From: Epithemia pelagica
Lineage: Eukaryota > Bacillariophyta > Bacillariophyceae > Surirellales > Surirellaceae
Direction: 5' to 3'
NCBI GenBank assembly: GCA_946965045.2
Contig: OX337230.1
Location: 310,001-374,000, forward strand
Length of the DNA: 64,000 bases
The notes under the pieces: model-generated
What the model was told of the DNA's origin: nothing
What the model saw: only the letters and a program-made list of their open reading frames with translations
The model's database searches: none
In this document: one piece after another, positions 18,301 through 29,332 of the stretch
How the letters are laid out: the number at the start of each line of letters is the position of its first letter
Position numbering within the stretch: the stretch's first letter is position 1
Position numbers and translations under genes: made by a program

Positions 18301-19250
18301 CAGGGCCCATTTCCCTCCTTAGATGGACGGGACGCACATTGCGCTTTGACCCTATTGCGCTGTTTGCCACTGCCGGAACTGCGAGTTCCGGCATTGACTG
18401 TGCGGATGTCCATAAAGTCATCTTCCATGGAATACCTACGAGCCTCCAGGACCTACTCCAATGTTCTGGCCGATGTGGACGGAGTCCATTGGCTACTGCT
18501 TCCAATTCATCGTTTACCATCGTCTTCTCTTTAAACAGTCTCGTGTCCCTAATGACACGAATCTTCATCATACCTAAATATGAAGAGATGCAACGGAACA
18601 AGACATCAAACACAAGTGGAACCAACAACGACGAAGAGAACAACAGTCTCAATTCCAAGCCAGCTGCTGACAACTCCCTATCCTCCGAAGCACTCGCCAC
18701 ACGCCATTGGAATAATCTGTTGCCTGGTCTATCTCTGTTATGCTTGAACAACGGCCGCTGCATCCATTATCAAGTAGAGCAGGCAATGCTCCATCCATAT
18801 CATGAGAAGGTCTGTGATATGGCCATGTCATGCAATGGTGCATGTTGGCGGTGTACCCCACATCCTGTGTCAACTCCTTTGGATGGTAGAGTCGACAGAG
18901 TTGCCTTGCAAGACTACTTTGTCCAGATATTTATCACACGAAAACTTTCACCAGCTCAACTCTCCCTTCACAAGGAATGCTTTCTCAACGGACTGCTGCA
19001 GTACGAAACAATTGGGCCCGATGGGAAAGGAATCAAAGTCTTTGCCAAAAGGGTATTCAGATTGAAGGATAAGCGAGCCGCCCAACAACGTGCTAAAGCC
19101 TTGCTTCTGAAATGTTTTGCCTCGGAAATCCTAGAGCCAGATGTTGACGGTTTAAACCTCCGAGTGAAACTCGGTTATTATGCAAATGGAAACCCCCGGA
19201 TGAACTGTGACGGCGTTTGGTCTGGCTTCAACCTCTTCCCAACTACATAG
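18270..19250 (+). pseudogene. RecQ-like helicase, C-terminal fragment
   Basis: The open frame from about 18270 contains ALFATAGTASSGIDCADVHK and VIFHGIPTSLQDLLQCSGRCGR. These are helicase motifs V and VI of the RecQ family (compare GMGID ... GRAGRDG). After them comes a Cys-containing region (CLNNGRCIHY, CNGACWRC), reminiscent of the RecQ zinc-binding subdomain, then a winged-helix-sized C-terminus. The ATP-binding motifs (Walker A, DEAH) that must precede motif V are absent: upstream sequence is GC-rich palindromic spacer with a TAG at 18267. No ATG precedes motif V. I therefore call a 5'-truncated gene. An upstream exon outside this stretch cannot be excluded. It converges on the DUF6589-like gene, 160 bp away. 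Confidence 0.7.
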
Positions 19251-19410
19251 TCTTTAATGTAAAGCTCTTCTAAATAATATTAGTCAACCGAATTCTTGAA
19301 ACGTTCCAAAGCATCCAACGACCGATCGAGTATACTGTTGTCGCTGTTGTTGCCTGACATTGCATCCATCCATCCCAAACTCTCTCGTTTGTCCTCCATT
19401 TCTTCCAACC

Positions 19411-22400
19411 TCATATAAAGCTTGTACCGTAAAAAGTGATCCTCCCTCTCCTTTCGTTCTGCGTCTTTTGCTTTTGCCATGATAACATTTTTTCCGCGAT
19501 CGCTTCAAGAGCAAGTGCAACAACATCTTGTGACGCTGTTGCATTCATAGAGACAACCTTCATCCCTTTCAAAGACGCTTTTTCTCTCAGACCATCCGTA
19601 TTCTTGTTTTTCACACTGTCCGAGGTTTCTCCCTCCTCGTTCCCTTCCTGAGATGCCCAATCCTCATCCTCCTCTTCATCGCGTTGAGATGGACTATCGT
19701 CACCATCCAGCCTATCATCCATCAATTCAGCAGCCTCTTCCTCAATGATATCCTCAATTTGGGTCTCATTTATCTCCTGTTCATCATCAGCTTGCAAATT
19801 GCCTTCCCGGTTATTCTCATATTCTTCCTCGTTCTCTCCACCTTCTTCGTTGTTGTCGGCGTCCTCTTCATTATCTGACACCATCTCCACACTCGGCTGG
19901 GTTCCATAAAATGTTGTCTCCTCAATCACATCCACAACAACAGTTTCTTCGCCCTCACTGAAATACGACCTATCACCGACTGACTTCTCCCCATCCTCTT
20001 CGTTCATGGCATCTTCGAGGTTAATTTCCTCATCCTCATCGTCCTTATCCACATCCATTTCATCTGGTTCTTCACGATCAATGGCTTCTTCGTCTACACT
20101 ACGATCTTTGGCTTTGGAGAGAGGTCCCATCATTGCCTGTGCCTGGCATAACACATACTGATGTGTTGTGTCGGCCTCTGCCTTACCGTCGCCACCACAG
20201 CGTCGAAGCTTCTTCTGTATCTTCAATGTGACCATGTCCAATGCTCGCCAGAAATGGTCTCCATCCATAACACGAGAACTGCCGCGAGGAACCTCGTGGC
20301 ACTTCGCAAGGACAAGCAATTCCGTAACCAATACACGATTCAGTCGACTTCTCGGGTAAGTTGTTTTTTTGTTACGTTTGCCCGGATCAGCAACTTTTTC
20401 CTCATCCTGGCCTTGGCTGCCGTCTTCTTTCAATCGTTCCGCAAGTTCCGACTGGCCATCGGCACGACCACAAGTATAGAATTCCACAAAATGCTTGGCC
20501 CTTTGACAGGCCGTAAGCATTTGGGAAACTTTAATGAACGACGCTTCGGTTCCAAGATGGTTCATGCCCTTGAAAAAGGGCATGAGCCTTTCCATAATTT
20601 GGTCCAGCGCGCTTTCCTTTTGGAATACGGAAGGCACACTTCCAGCCCTTTGGCGTTTAGTCCTATTCAACCTGAGTTGTTGCAGGATTGAAATAGGTAT
20701 GCCATGGTAGTACACGTCCATAAGGCGGATCTGTGTGTTGAAAGAATTGCGCTTGTTGGTGATATAGAAATAGGGCAGGTAATCTACCACCATGGCTTCC
20801 ATAGCGATTGCATCACCGTGTTGCTCAGCCTCCAGGAATCGCATGTATTTCTTCGTCACCAACAGAAAGTTACAGAGATAGCGCCGTAGCCAGTATGCAC
20901 TTTCTCTAACTTCACGACTTAAGAAAGCCAAGTATGTTTTGGCTATGTGGACTGCCAGAGCTTCTGCACCGTTGTCTCCTTGTAATATATCATGAAGCTT
21001 TTCGGACTTGATACATTCGGAAATGAAGACATCCAGCATCAGCCGTTCTAACTCTTCATAAACTAGTGCAACCAGTCGATGGCATAATCTGTAGCTGCTA
21101 GAAACGTCAACAGGGTCGAGTCGTTTCCACTTCAGCCTATGCTGGAAGCACTGAAGGAACCCACCGTAGAAGAGCCTGTAGATTGATTCTAACATATGGA
21201 ATCGAACGTGGAGATCCCCCGTTATTGGAACAACTCTGTGGATGACCGTTGCTAGTGCAATGGCTTGTCGATAGGCCTGCCTGAATGAAACCGTCTTCGA
21301 ATCTGTTATAGCCATAACATCGTCAAAAAACTGAAAGATTCTGTCAATTGACAGACCGTCACCAACTACAAATAGCCATTTCTTCTGCCATGATGCACCG
21401 GGTTTGTAAATATTGCTATTCTCATCCCAATCCAAAAGACCGTGAAGGGTCATAAAGTCAAGGACAACACCAGTTGCACCGACCTTTGTCGTCTCGTCAA
21501 GCACCGACACTGGTAACATTAATAATTCCGCAACAGGTGGAATGTGTCGCCAAGTCCGAACAACTCTAGACGGAAACTGGCGCGCCATGGTGAAGACATT
21601 CGTGTCACGGTTCTTCCGGAGTCTGTTCATGGTAGCCCTGACAATGGCTCGTCGCGGACAGGTTGCAAATTGAACAGGCTGAAGGGTATAATCAAAATCG
21701 TGGCCAGCATGTCGTCGGATGGATAGGCAACGTTTTATCGTACGCAATTCTGCACACCAAGAGACCATTTGCACGTAGCAACGGACACGGGTACCGGAAC
21801 AATCGAAGGGGTTCCCATCGCGTTCAAGGTCTGACTTGTACGTGCCACGGAAAACAGAAGCTATGCTGTCAACCAAAGACGCGTCGGTGTTCCGATCGCA
21901 TTCAAAAGCCGGCATCTGGTACGGTGCCGGAATATCCTGTTGGAGGTATGTCAGAATTGGTCGAGCATGAAAGGAGTAGACCCATGATGGCATCTTTTCA
22001 AGGTACATGGCCATCACAAAACGGGCTGTAACTCTGGTGTAGATTGCACTCTGGCCAAATTGGAAAGATAGTCGCCTGCCATCTTGGAGGTTGTCGAAAA
22101 CACATAGCAGATTGGTGACATTTCTTATGGATCGTTTGACTTTGTTGTCGTAGGAGCGAAGACTTTCAGCAACACGTCGTTCCATCGTCCTCTTCGAGAC
22201 TGCTATTCCAAACCAGATTGGAATCTGGGTAGCCAGCATTCCGTGGCCACAAGCATATTGGGCCAAAGCAAAAATCATGCCGAACGGAACCAATAAATGG
22301 TTATTGTGTTTCCGAGCTCGTATCACGAATTGGAACAATGCATCGAGAGTGTATCGTTTCCGGAGGAAGCGTTTATGTTTCGATGGTGCGTCGTCTATCT

Positions 22401-22707
22401 TTTTCGTGTAGCCACTAATCCCCATGATAGCGTTGAATTGTTGAGGACATTGTTTTTCAAATTGTGTGGCCAATTCGCGTAGCTCGTACTCGGAAAGATA
22501 TTTGTCGAAAATATTGTTGAATCGGCCAAAACAGTCATCCAAACGTTCGTTCAACCTTTCATCTAGGACTCGGCAAAACTTAGCAGCAACTTCGGACTCA
22601 ATGATGGGGGGAACACCAACGGTTGAGAGGCGGCTTTGTTCCTTTCTGCTGAAAGCTTTTCTTCGTACTCGGATTTTGTTGTCACTGCGTCCTGTTGGCT
22701 TTGGCAT
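19411..22707 (-). CDS. DUF6589-like, putative transposase-type protein (downstream frame), 1098 aa
   Basis: The central region has LLCVFDNLQDGRRLSFQFGQ, then WLFVVGDGLSIDRIFQFFDD, then VPITGDLHVRFHMLESIYRL and LFYGGFLQCF. The order DN..., (V)GD.LS..R, P..GD.H and later YxG resembles DUF6589, a family with invariant acidic residues proposed to be transposase-like. The last 300 residues are strongly acidic (long Glu/Asp runs) and end in a basic tail. The reading frame overlaps the frame of the next ORF (22563-24482) by 145 nt and lacks its own obvious promoter. It is probably the 3' part of one gene, joined by an intron or frameshift. One possible intron starts at GTGACA (about 22648) and ends at CATTGAG (about 22560), 89 nt, in frame. 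That join is not proven. Confidence 0.6.
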   Translation of the reverse strand: MPKPTGRSDNKIRVRRKAFSRKEQSRLSTVGVPPIIESEVAAKFCRVLDERLNERLDDCFGRFNNIFDKYLSEYELRELATQFEKQCPQQFNAIMGISGYTKKIDDAPSKHKRFLRKRYTLDALFQFVIRARKHNNHLLVPFGMIFALAQYACGHGMLATQIPIWFGIAVSKRTMERRVAESLRSYDNKVKRSIRNVTNLLCVFDNLQDGRRLSFQFGQSAIYTRVTARFVMAMYLEKMPSWVYSFHARPILTYLQQDIPAPYQMPAFECDRNTDASLVDSIASVFRGTYKSDLERDGNPFDCSGTRVRCYVQMVSWCAELRTIKRCLSIRRHAGHDFDYTLQPVQFATCPRRAIVRATMNRLRKNRDTNVFTMARQFPSRVVRTWRHIPPVAELLMLPVSVLDETTKVGATGVVLDFMTLHGLLDWDENSNIYKPGASWQKKWLFVVGDGLSIDRIFQFFDDVMAITDSKTVSFRQAYRQAIALATVIHRVVPITGDLHVRFHMLESIYRLFYGGFLQCFQHRLKWKRLDPVDVSSSYRLCHRLVALVYEELERLMLDVFISECIKSEKLHDILQGDNGAEALAVHIAKTYLAFLSREVRESAYWLRRYLCNFLLVTKKYMRFLEAEQHGDAIAMEAMVVDYLPYFYITNKRNSFNTQIRLMDVYYHGIPISILQQLRLNRTKRQRAGSVPSVFQKESALDQIMERLMPFFKGMNHLGTEASFIKVSQMLTACQRAKHFVEFYTCGRADGQSELAERLKEDGSQGQDEEKVADPGKRNKKTTYPRSRLNRVLVTELLVLAKCHEVPRGSSRVMDGDHFWRALDMVTLKIQKKLRRCGGDGKAEADTTHQYVLCQAQAMMGPLSKAKDRSVDEEAIDREEPDEMDVDKDDEDEEINLEDAMNEEDGEKSVGDRSYFSEGEETVVVDVIEETTFYGTQPSVEMVSDNEEDADNNEEGGENEEEYENNREGNLQADDEQEINETQIEDIIEEEAAELMDDRLDGDDSPSQRDEEEDEDWASQEGNEEGETSDSVKNKNTDGLREKASLKGMKVVSMNATASQDVVALALEAIAEKMLSWQKQKTQNERRGRITFYGTSFI

Positions 22708-24482
22708 TGTTCCCAGACACTCTTTAAGTCTGCCATCATAAAGCGATCCCCTGGACTTTCTTGTATAATACGATGGAATAATGTCAGGCGATCATCTCCC
22801 TTGGCTTTGAATTCTTTGAAGATAGTCAACCAACTCCGTTTGGGATGATAGTCAGCCTGAATGAAAACACCTTGTGGGTAGGTGTACAATTCAAACCAAG
22901 AGATCAGCTTCTGGATACAATCTTGCGGTGGAAAGGCTATATTGCAATTGATGGCGGAGAAAACAGGAAACCGGAGGTATATGCCATTGTGATTGAACTC
23001 GGACATGGCTTCCCGAACTTGGTCGTAGGTTTTCACGCCCTCCTCAGTAATTTTCTTCTTTGTTGCTTGATTGGTATGGACCCACCCAGTCAGTTGCTTA
23101 TATTGTCGTCCCTGCAAAGATACAGCTGGTAAGAATTCGGACTGGAACGTTTCCCGCCAAAGAGTCAGCAAGCGCTTTCCGTAACGTGGAGGAAGGACTT
23201 CTTCGTCAAAAAACAATACCACCGGTGTTTCCTCCTTGATAAACCAGATATCCTCGATTAGTAAAGTACGTAATGCAAAGGATGTTACGACATGAATTTG
23301 ATTGTTTTGTTGGTTTGCTGAGTTAGGCGAGGTGGTTTCATCTTCAATAGATTCGCCTCGCTTCCTTTTGTTGTTGGATTGTCGGTTGTAAGGTCGCTGT
23401 TTATTCTTACCGGTGGTGGACCGAGAAACACCCGCGGTGAAGTTCTTGGCTTTTCGCATCAGTTGCAAACAATGGTTTGAGACTAAGGACAGAGCTTGGG
23501 GTTTTTCAGCTGAAGGAGCAACAATAACCAAAGGTGGATGGAGCTTAGTCGATTGGCCGGGATTTAGGCAAGGGAGGGGTGGATGCCGACGTAGAGGAAC
23601 GAGATATGTCCCTTCCGAAATTGCTTTTACCTTCACTTTCAAATTTGGGTATTGGGCTTGGGCTTGTGTACCACGGGCACGTCCTTGCAGCAACGGTACT
23701 GACGGTCGGGCGGTGGACGTTGTGTTACTGTCGGCAGAAGGTTCGGAAGGAGGGGCAACAGCAGTAGCAACAGTGTACGCAGTTACAAGGTCATTGTTGG
23801 GGTCGTTCGTTGAGGTTGGATTGTTGTTATTGTTGTTTGTTGTCGTAGTAGGAACATTAATGTGTCGGTGGTTGTTGTTTGGATGTTCCTCCTCAACCAC
23901 TTGTGAGATATTCAGTGCTTTGGCGGGCGACGATTGAGTTCCAAACTCGACTTGTCCCAAAGAGTGACGACGGTGTAGAAGGTGGAAGGACAGGGAAGAT
24001 GCACCTCTGTTGCTTGTTGGTTGGGCGCTGGAACCAACAGTAGTGGTAGGCCCACCTGGAGTAGCTTGGGACGGCAGAGAATTGTAGGTGAATTGAAGTC
24101 GATGGGGCGCTGGTTGGGTGCGCTCTGACGGTATCGTTGATAAAGAACTTGCAGCGGCACTGTCAAGGAAGCCTGAGGGTTCCGACGCTTCTTCGTTTGG
24201 TTCGAGTTGACCTTGTGCTGTGGTATTCCTCGATAAAGGGGTTGCGTAGAAAGGAAGAGACGAGGTGGTGACTTGGACCGATGAAGGAAATGGAAACGGA
24301 TTGGATGGAGAAGGGGCCGGAGGATTCGGCTCTTGTGAAGATACGTTCCGAGTTTTGGCGATGCTGTTGTTTCTGCCTTCTTGCGTTGAAACTCGGGACG
24401 CTTCGGATGCTTCTTGCGCCGCGAAAGCCTCTCGGGCTTGCTTCTGAGAGAGACGGTGTTTTCGGTGGGAGGATGTTGACAT
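22563..24482 (-). CDS. N-terminal part of the DUF6589-like gene, 639-aa frame
   Basis: ATG at 24482. Residues 1-290 are low-complexity Ser/Thr/Pro/Asn/Gln with poly-Asn and TTTT stretches, and a short basic patch follows (NNKRKRGE near 370). From about 400 the sequence looks folded: SFALRTLLIEDIWFIKEE, VVLFFDEEVLPPRYGKRL, LTGWVHTNQATKKK, FPVFSAINCNIAFP. I do not recognise a domain. The frame ends in a coiled-coil-like segment (KSEYEEKLSAERNKAA), where the downstream frame overlaps. The N-terminal half could be a DNA-binding or regulatory module of the same protein. No transcript evidence is available, so the start and the joining are uncertain. Confidence 0.5.
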   Translation of the reverse strand: MSTSSHRKHRLSQKQAREAFAAQEASEASRVSTQEGRNNSIAKTRNVSSQEPNPPAPSPSNPFPFPSSVQVTTSSLPFYATPLSRNTTAQGQLEPNEEASEPSGFLDSAAASSLSTIPSERTQPAPHRLQFTYNSLPSQATPGGPTTTVGSSAQPTSNRGASSLSFHLLHRRHSLGQVEFGTQSSPAKALNISQVVEEEHPNNNHRHINVPTTTTNNNNNNPTSTNDPNNDLVTAYTVATAVAPPSEPSADSNTTSTARPSVPLLQGRARGTQAQAQYPNLKVKVKAISEGTYLVPLRRHPPLPCLNPGQSTKLHPPLVIVAPSAEKPQALSLVSNHCLQLMRKAKNFTAGVSRSTTGKNKQRPYNRQSNNKRKRGESIEDETTSPNSANQQNNQIHVVTSFALRTLLIEDIWFIKEETPVVLFFDEEVLPPRYGKRLLTLWRETFQSEFLPAVSLQGRQYKQLTGWVHTNQATKKKITEEGVKTYDQVREAMSEFNHNGIYLRFPVFSAINCNIAFPPQDCIQKLISWFELYTYPQGVFIQADYHPKRSWLTIFKEFKAKGDDRLTLFHRIIQESPGDRFMMADLKSVWEQCQSQQDAVTTKSEYEEKLSAERNKAASQPLVFPPSLSPKLLLSFAES

Positions 24483-25779
24483 TGAGAAGGTCGTTCACAG
24501 ACACCTTACCTCTACCACCGTGATGAATGTGTGGAGGTAATATGTGTGTTTTGGGATTTTGTATCAAGATCGAGAGCTCCAGGACGCGCCGTGGGGGTGA
24601 GTATACGAAAGCCCTTTTTAAGTGCGACTCAATACTCGCCCGGCGCTTGGGGGTAGGCTTTCAACATGTGGCAGTAGAACCCCATTGGGGGGCGGCTACT
24701 GATGACTGACCGCCATGCCAAACCATCGTGAATGGTTTGTAAAGATAGGACCATACGTTGCAGCTGTGGGCTGCAAGGAAGGGGTGGAGACAAGTCCAAC
24801 CCGTCATGTGTGGGGGTTGAAGGCATGTTCCTGCAACTGTGTTGCATGATGAATGATGAATGAGTGGTGCGTATCGACGCATGATGGAAAGCGTGAGCTA
24901 TCTGGGGTGTGTGGAGACCTGGGCCATGATGACTCGACCGGTGACACAACATTCAAATTCGGTGAGAATGCAAGTATATCAACAGAGGTCTCGCCAAAAA
25001 GCTATGCTCGGGCCAAGAAGGTAGCCCGATAGCAAGGGGATAGTAAATATACTCCTAGGAGTATCATTGAATGGACTTATGATGATCGATACGACGTGAA
25101 GCAATCAAGGAGAATCAAGAGTCACTTGTCGTCTCCATGATATATGGAACATCGTTCAAACTGAACCAGTGGCAAGAAAGGTGGTGTCTCATGTTCTAGA
25201 CTGGATCTAGCAGGGATCGACGGATTCTGTTCCGCCCAAAGCGAGTGCGAAATAATCTGCAGTCGCAACTACATCCGTTGAGCCCTCGGGAACACTTTCG
25301 CCTTCATGTCTCTACTAGGTTTACCTGCATTGGACGAGGCGGGGCCGAGTTCGGACAACCATTCCCATTGATGCAAGGGGGCAATGGCATTCACAGCCGT
25401 TGTCGTCGTCCCATATGTCATTTTCTACAAATAGAAAAAAAAACAGCAAATCAATCTACTTGGTATACAAGCCACTTTGTTCCTTGTCTTGTCTCCACAG
25501 TTTGATTGATTCCACTTCCATGCATCTACTCCTAGGATTAGGTGGAAGAGCGTTTGTGGAGAAAGAACGCGAGACTATGAAAGCGCTCTGCATTCGTAAG
25601 AGGTAGATGTCATAGACTATTCGACTGCCGATGGTGACGTCATTGATGAGGACAGTCTCATTCTCATTCTTCATTGCAGCTCTTAGATATCTCATCTCTT
25701 GACATTCGACGACGCGAAAGACAGCACTGTTATCTCCATTTTTTGACCAAGGATCAGCAAACAAAGTCCTTCCGAAGAT
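24483..25779. other. Gene-free region with a 16-bp palindrome
   Basis: No supported ORF. Short hairpins occur: CAAACCATCGTGAATGGTTTG near 24720 and GTTGCAGCTGTGGGCTGCAA near 24757. A perfect 16-bp palindrome ATACTCCTAGGAGTAT lies at 25049-25064, with a related copy at 48769. The right part should include the promoter and 5' UTR of the SET gene starting at 25780. Confidence 0.45.
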
Positions 25780-27782
25780 ATGACAAGACCAGCGCTGTTT
25801 CAATTAGGAGGGGCACGGAGGAAGCAGTCATCTTTGCAACAACAACATGCACCATCCAGTTTCGAGAGTGCCATACAACAACGACCATGGCGACAAGCCT
25901 ATCCATCATCGTTGCATCCAATGCTTTGGTGGACAATCTTGGTTGTCTCCTGTGGGCCTTGTTTGGTGGCCCATTCGTTTCACTGGACTACAATTACTAC
26001 CCACAGTCGAACAACAGCCTTTGTGCCATTGCCAACACTGCCACAGAGAATAACTATCCCATCACCTCGAAATGCTTGGTTCCAGCCGACACGTCTTGCC
26101 ATGGCCGAATCATCATCCTCCGAATCGACTGCCACGGAGAGCTTGCAAACGGCTGTTTCGACCTTTGAGACAGCAAGTCAAGCGGTTGAATCTCTCATTG
26201 CCAAGACTTGCAAAGTTCGTCCGGCGGTGGTCACCGACTCGCATCGCGTTGGATTGGTGGCGACCCAAGGCCTTTCCAAGGGCGATATCGTCTTGGCCAT
26301 GCCGTATAGCAGTCCCGTGGTATGGACGGCCGAAACCGCCAAGGCCATGTGGGAGGGCGTCTTGCCGGACAAGTACAATGGATGGACAGGCGATGCCGGA
26401 CTCATGGCCCTCTTGTTGTTGAATGAATTGGCCCTCGCCTCCGACCCCAACGAAAGTGGAACCCAACCGGGTATTGCGATACCCAAAAACTCGAAAAAGC
26501 TCGAACCACGCACACAAGCCATTCAAGCCTTTTTGGAGGCGTGGTTGACCACCTTGCCCCATGTCGACGACATGACGTCCTTGCATCCTCTCTTTTGGCC
26601 CGAAGACGATCAAGAAATTTTACAATCGTCCAGTACCACCAAAATTTATCGTTTGTTGGATGATATTGAAGAAGATGCTACGTGGATGATGGATTATATT
26701 TGGAAAGACAAAAAGGATACCTTTCCGGAAACCGTCACCCTCCAAGGACGCGAGTATCCCTGTTTTTCCGTCAAGGGCTTTATCTGGGCCATGGCATTGG
26801 TCCAATCCCGATCCTTCTTTTTGGACGGAGCCTCACGGTTGATTCCCTTTTTGGATTTTGTCAATCATAGTGATGACGTCGAACAAGAAGTGCAGGGCGG
26901 TTATATGGGAACCTTTGGAACAGTTCAAGGTGCCCAGTTGGTGGCGGATCGATCCTACAAGGCAGGAGAACAAGTCTTTTGCTCCTATGGTCCCAAGTCA
27001 GCCATTGATTACCTTTTGGAACATGTACGTATGGGAACTGATCTTGCTAGCGTGTTTATTGAGATTGCACCAGGCAAAAGCGATGGAGTCCAGATGTTCC
27101 CTTATTTGTCTTGTCTTTTTTTGTGTTTTGATCGTAGGGCTTTGTTTCGGAGCAATGTTGGCGGACACAAACGTCTGAAATCACCTTGGAATTGGACAAG
27201 GACGATCGCTTTTACGATGACAAATTGGACATTTTGGAATTCGAAACCTACGACGCCGCACCCATGGACCCGGTTCAATCCTTTGATTTGGTGGCGGGCA
27301 ATGGTCGTGATGGTCAACCCGATCCGGCCCTGATTCAATTTGCCCGACTCTGCCAATTGGGCAGTACCGATGCATTTTTGTTGGAAAGTATCTTTCGAAA
27401 GGAAGTCTGGGATTTCATGTCCTTGCCCGTGAGTGAACCAAATGAATTGGATGTCGTCATTGTCTTGACCGAAACGTGTCAACGATCCTTGGACGAATTT
27501 CAGACCGGTGACGACTTGGCGACCAAGGAGACGGAGGACAATCCAAATGTGCAACTCTGCAATCAAATTCGAGCTTCGGAACGTGCGGCCTTGGAAAAGA
27601 CGGTGGCCTTTTTGCAACGAGAAAAGGAGGCCTTGGATTTGAAAGAGTACTATCAAGAACGACGATTGAAAGATTTGGGATTGGATTCCGAATGGTCCAT
27701 GGAAGACGACGGCTTTAGTGACAGCGGGGATTTGGCGTTTGGACAAACGCGAGCACCAGGAGGCGCCGATTACGATTGGTAG
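25780..27782 (+). CDS. SET-domain protein methyltransferase, Rubisco-LSMT-like, plastid-type leader, 629 aa
   Basis: Exons 25780-27024 and 27138-27782, with a 113-nt intron (GTACGT to GATCGTAG), join in frame at LLEH-GFVSEQ. This repairs the family hallmark LLE..GF. SET motifs: GLVATQGLSKGDIV near the start, then SRSFFLDGASRLIPFLDFVNH (the catalytic NH pocket) and GEQVFCSYGPK (YG). The C-terminal 200 residues, with LLESIFRKEVWDFM, fit the Rubisco-LSMT substrate-binding domain. The N-terminus has a hydrophobic segment (MLWWTILVVSCGPCLVAHSF) followed by TTAFVPLP, like the signal peptide plus ASAF-type motif of diatom plastid proteins. Real translation may begin at that internal Met (about 48). 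Substrate (Rubisco large subunit, aldolase or other Lys) cannot be read from sequence. Confidence 0.8.
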
Positions 27783-29332
27783 GTAGTAGGCGCTGCGAAC
27801 TATGGAAATGGAATACGAATTACCTGTCAGATGCTATCGACAGTAAAAGCAACCATGTTTGATCCTATGATAGGCAAAATTCTACTTCATTTCCAGTCAT
27901 TTCTGCGTGCGCTTTGGAAGGTCCATGGTCAAGAGGGAAATTGGGCCACTCGCTATTCTATTCAACTAGCTATGGGTATCAGTTTATATAGACTCCAATG
28001 CGATCGCTTCATGAATTGCATGTTACATCTCCGGCCGAGAGGACCAGCGCCTACCGGTCTCCCCACACCTCAGAGTCCTCTGAAAAGCTACTTCGTGTCG
28101 ATGGACTTGAATACCATTATCTAGCTAGGTTCTTCTATTGGGCGGAGTACGAAGAATCAAGATAGTGGCTGCAACTTCGCGTTGCAGAAAACGGTGTCAA
28201 CGCATAATAAACGCATGCCTTGTCTCCAAGGTCAGCATCTCTCTTCTAAAAGTAGATGCTGGTCCTCTAAGTCCATCTAAATACATCAAACGAGACAGTT
28301 GACTTGATGGGCCCGGTACATGATGGCCGCATCTTTTTTTATTCCACCCAATTCGGGCTCAAAGTCAAACACCGATGCCATAACTCGTGTGATCCGGTCT
28401 TGCATCCAGAGACTGGCTCATGTCAAAGATATAATTGGCTTCTTCATTGAAATGGGGAGCAAAACTGGCAAATGTCATGGCAATGGATCGTGCATCGTCC
28501 CAAATCTCGTCCTAAAATGCCAATTGATCCTTGAGTAGCACGGTCTTGCCATTCAACTTGTCGTGGAGACACACCCGCGGGTGGAAATCATTGTTGAATC
28601 GTTTTCATCAACAACTTGGTACCCGTTGCCGGAACCATTCCGGATCAAATGTCACGGCCCAATCGAATAATCTCGTCCAAGGCAACGACAGTCATTCCAG
28701 TTTCAAATTGGCTGCAGTCGAGCAATCTCGAGGTTGTTCAGCTTTCTGGTGGTCATAGTTCGCCTTGTTTGAAACATTTGTAAAAGGCAATCATTCACGG
28801 TTTGTCGGTCCGTGTGTGCCGCGTGCCTTTCATCTGGTTGACAGCCGGAACTCTCGATCATGGTCTTCAAAATGTCGGAAGTTTCTCTCATGATTTGAAG
28901 GCCTCCAATGCAAGACTAAGTTGCTTCTCTCTTCTTTATTTGTCTTGCTCAGCGATGTCAAGGTTGCAGTTCCAGAACTTGTGAGGAGGAACTGATGGAG
29001 GCTCGTCAGTCGCGTCGCAGATTCCGAATGCTTAAGTAATCTACTAGGAAGCCGGCAAGCTCCGATGTTGGTCTTGATCGTGATCTATTTGTAGCAAACA
29101 GCTCGTCGATTTCTTGAGGTAAAGCAAGGAAAATTTGGTAAGACTGCTAGTAGGCGCCTATGTAGTCTAGGAGTAGTTCTTTTCAAAAAGTAACAAGAGA
29201 TGAAAGTAAATGAAAATAGATTGCCATACTTACTTCACAATATCAGAGATGGAACAAATTGAGAGAGGAGGCACAAATAATACACATAAGTTCCATTAGT
29301 TCGACAAGCACAAGACAAAATCGCCAGCAAAC
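27783..29332. other. Gene-poor stretch holding a decayed gene
   Basis: About 500 bp after the SET gene have no ORF. The segment 28290-28930 contains a decayed minus-strand coding sequence described separately. The remainder to 29332 has no support for a gene. Confidence 0.4.
28290..28930 (-). pseudogene. Decayed protein-coding gene, family unknown
   Basis: The minus strand reads as protein only if several frame changes and stops are ignored. One stretch is FDWAVTFDPEWFRQRV (about 28,660-28,610). After a break come NNDFHPRVCLHDKLNGKT, VLLKDQLAF, a TAG, then DEIWDDARSIAMTFASFAPH and FNEEANYIFDMSQSLDARPD. Another frame change leads to VFDFEPELGGIKKDAAIMYR. The coherent amino-acid composition across breaks argues for a former gene rather than chance. 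I do not recognise the family. A working copy may exist elsewhere in the genome. Confidence 0.4.

Larger units (their letters stand above)
18300..24482. mobile_element. Second, damaged element: RecQ fragment plus DUF6589-like gene
   Basis: A truncated RecQ-like helicase and a convergent gene with a DUF6589-like domain lie side by side. DUF6589 proteins are widespread, repeated and transposon-associated in fungi and algae, so a mobile origin is likely. The pair is separated from the left element by palindromic GC-rich sequence and from host genes on the right by 1.3 kb of gene-free DNA. No terminal repeats were identified by eye; boundaries are approximate. Confidence 0.4.
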
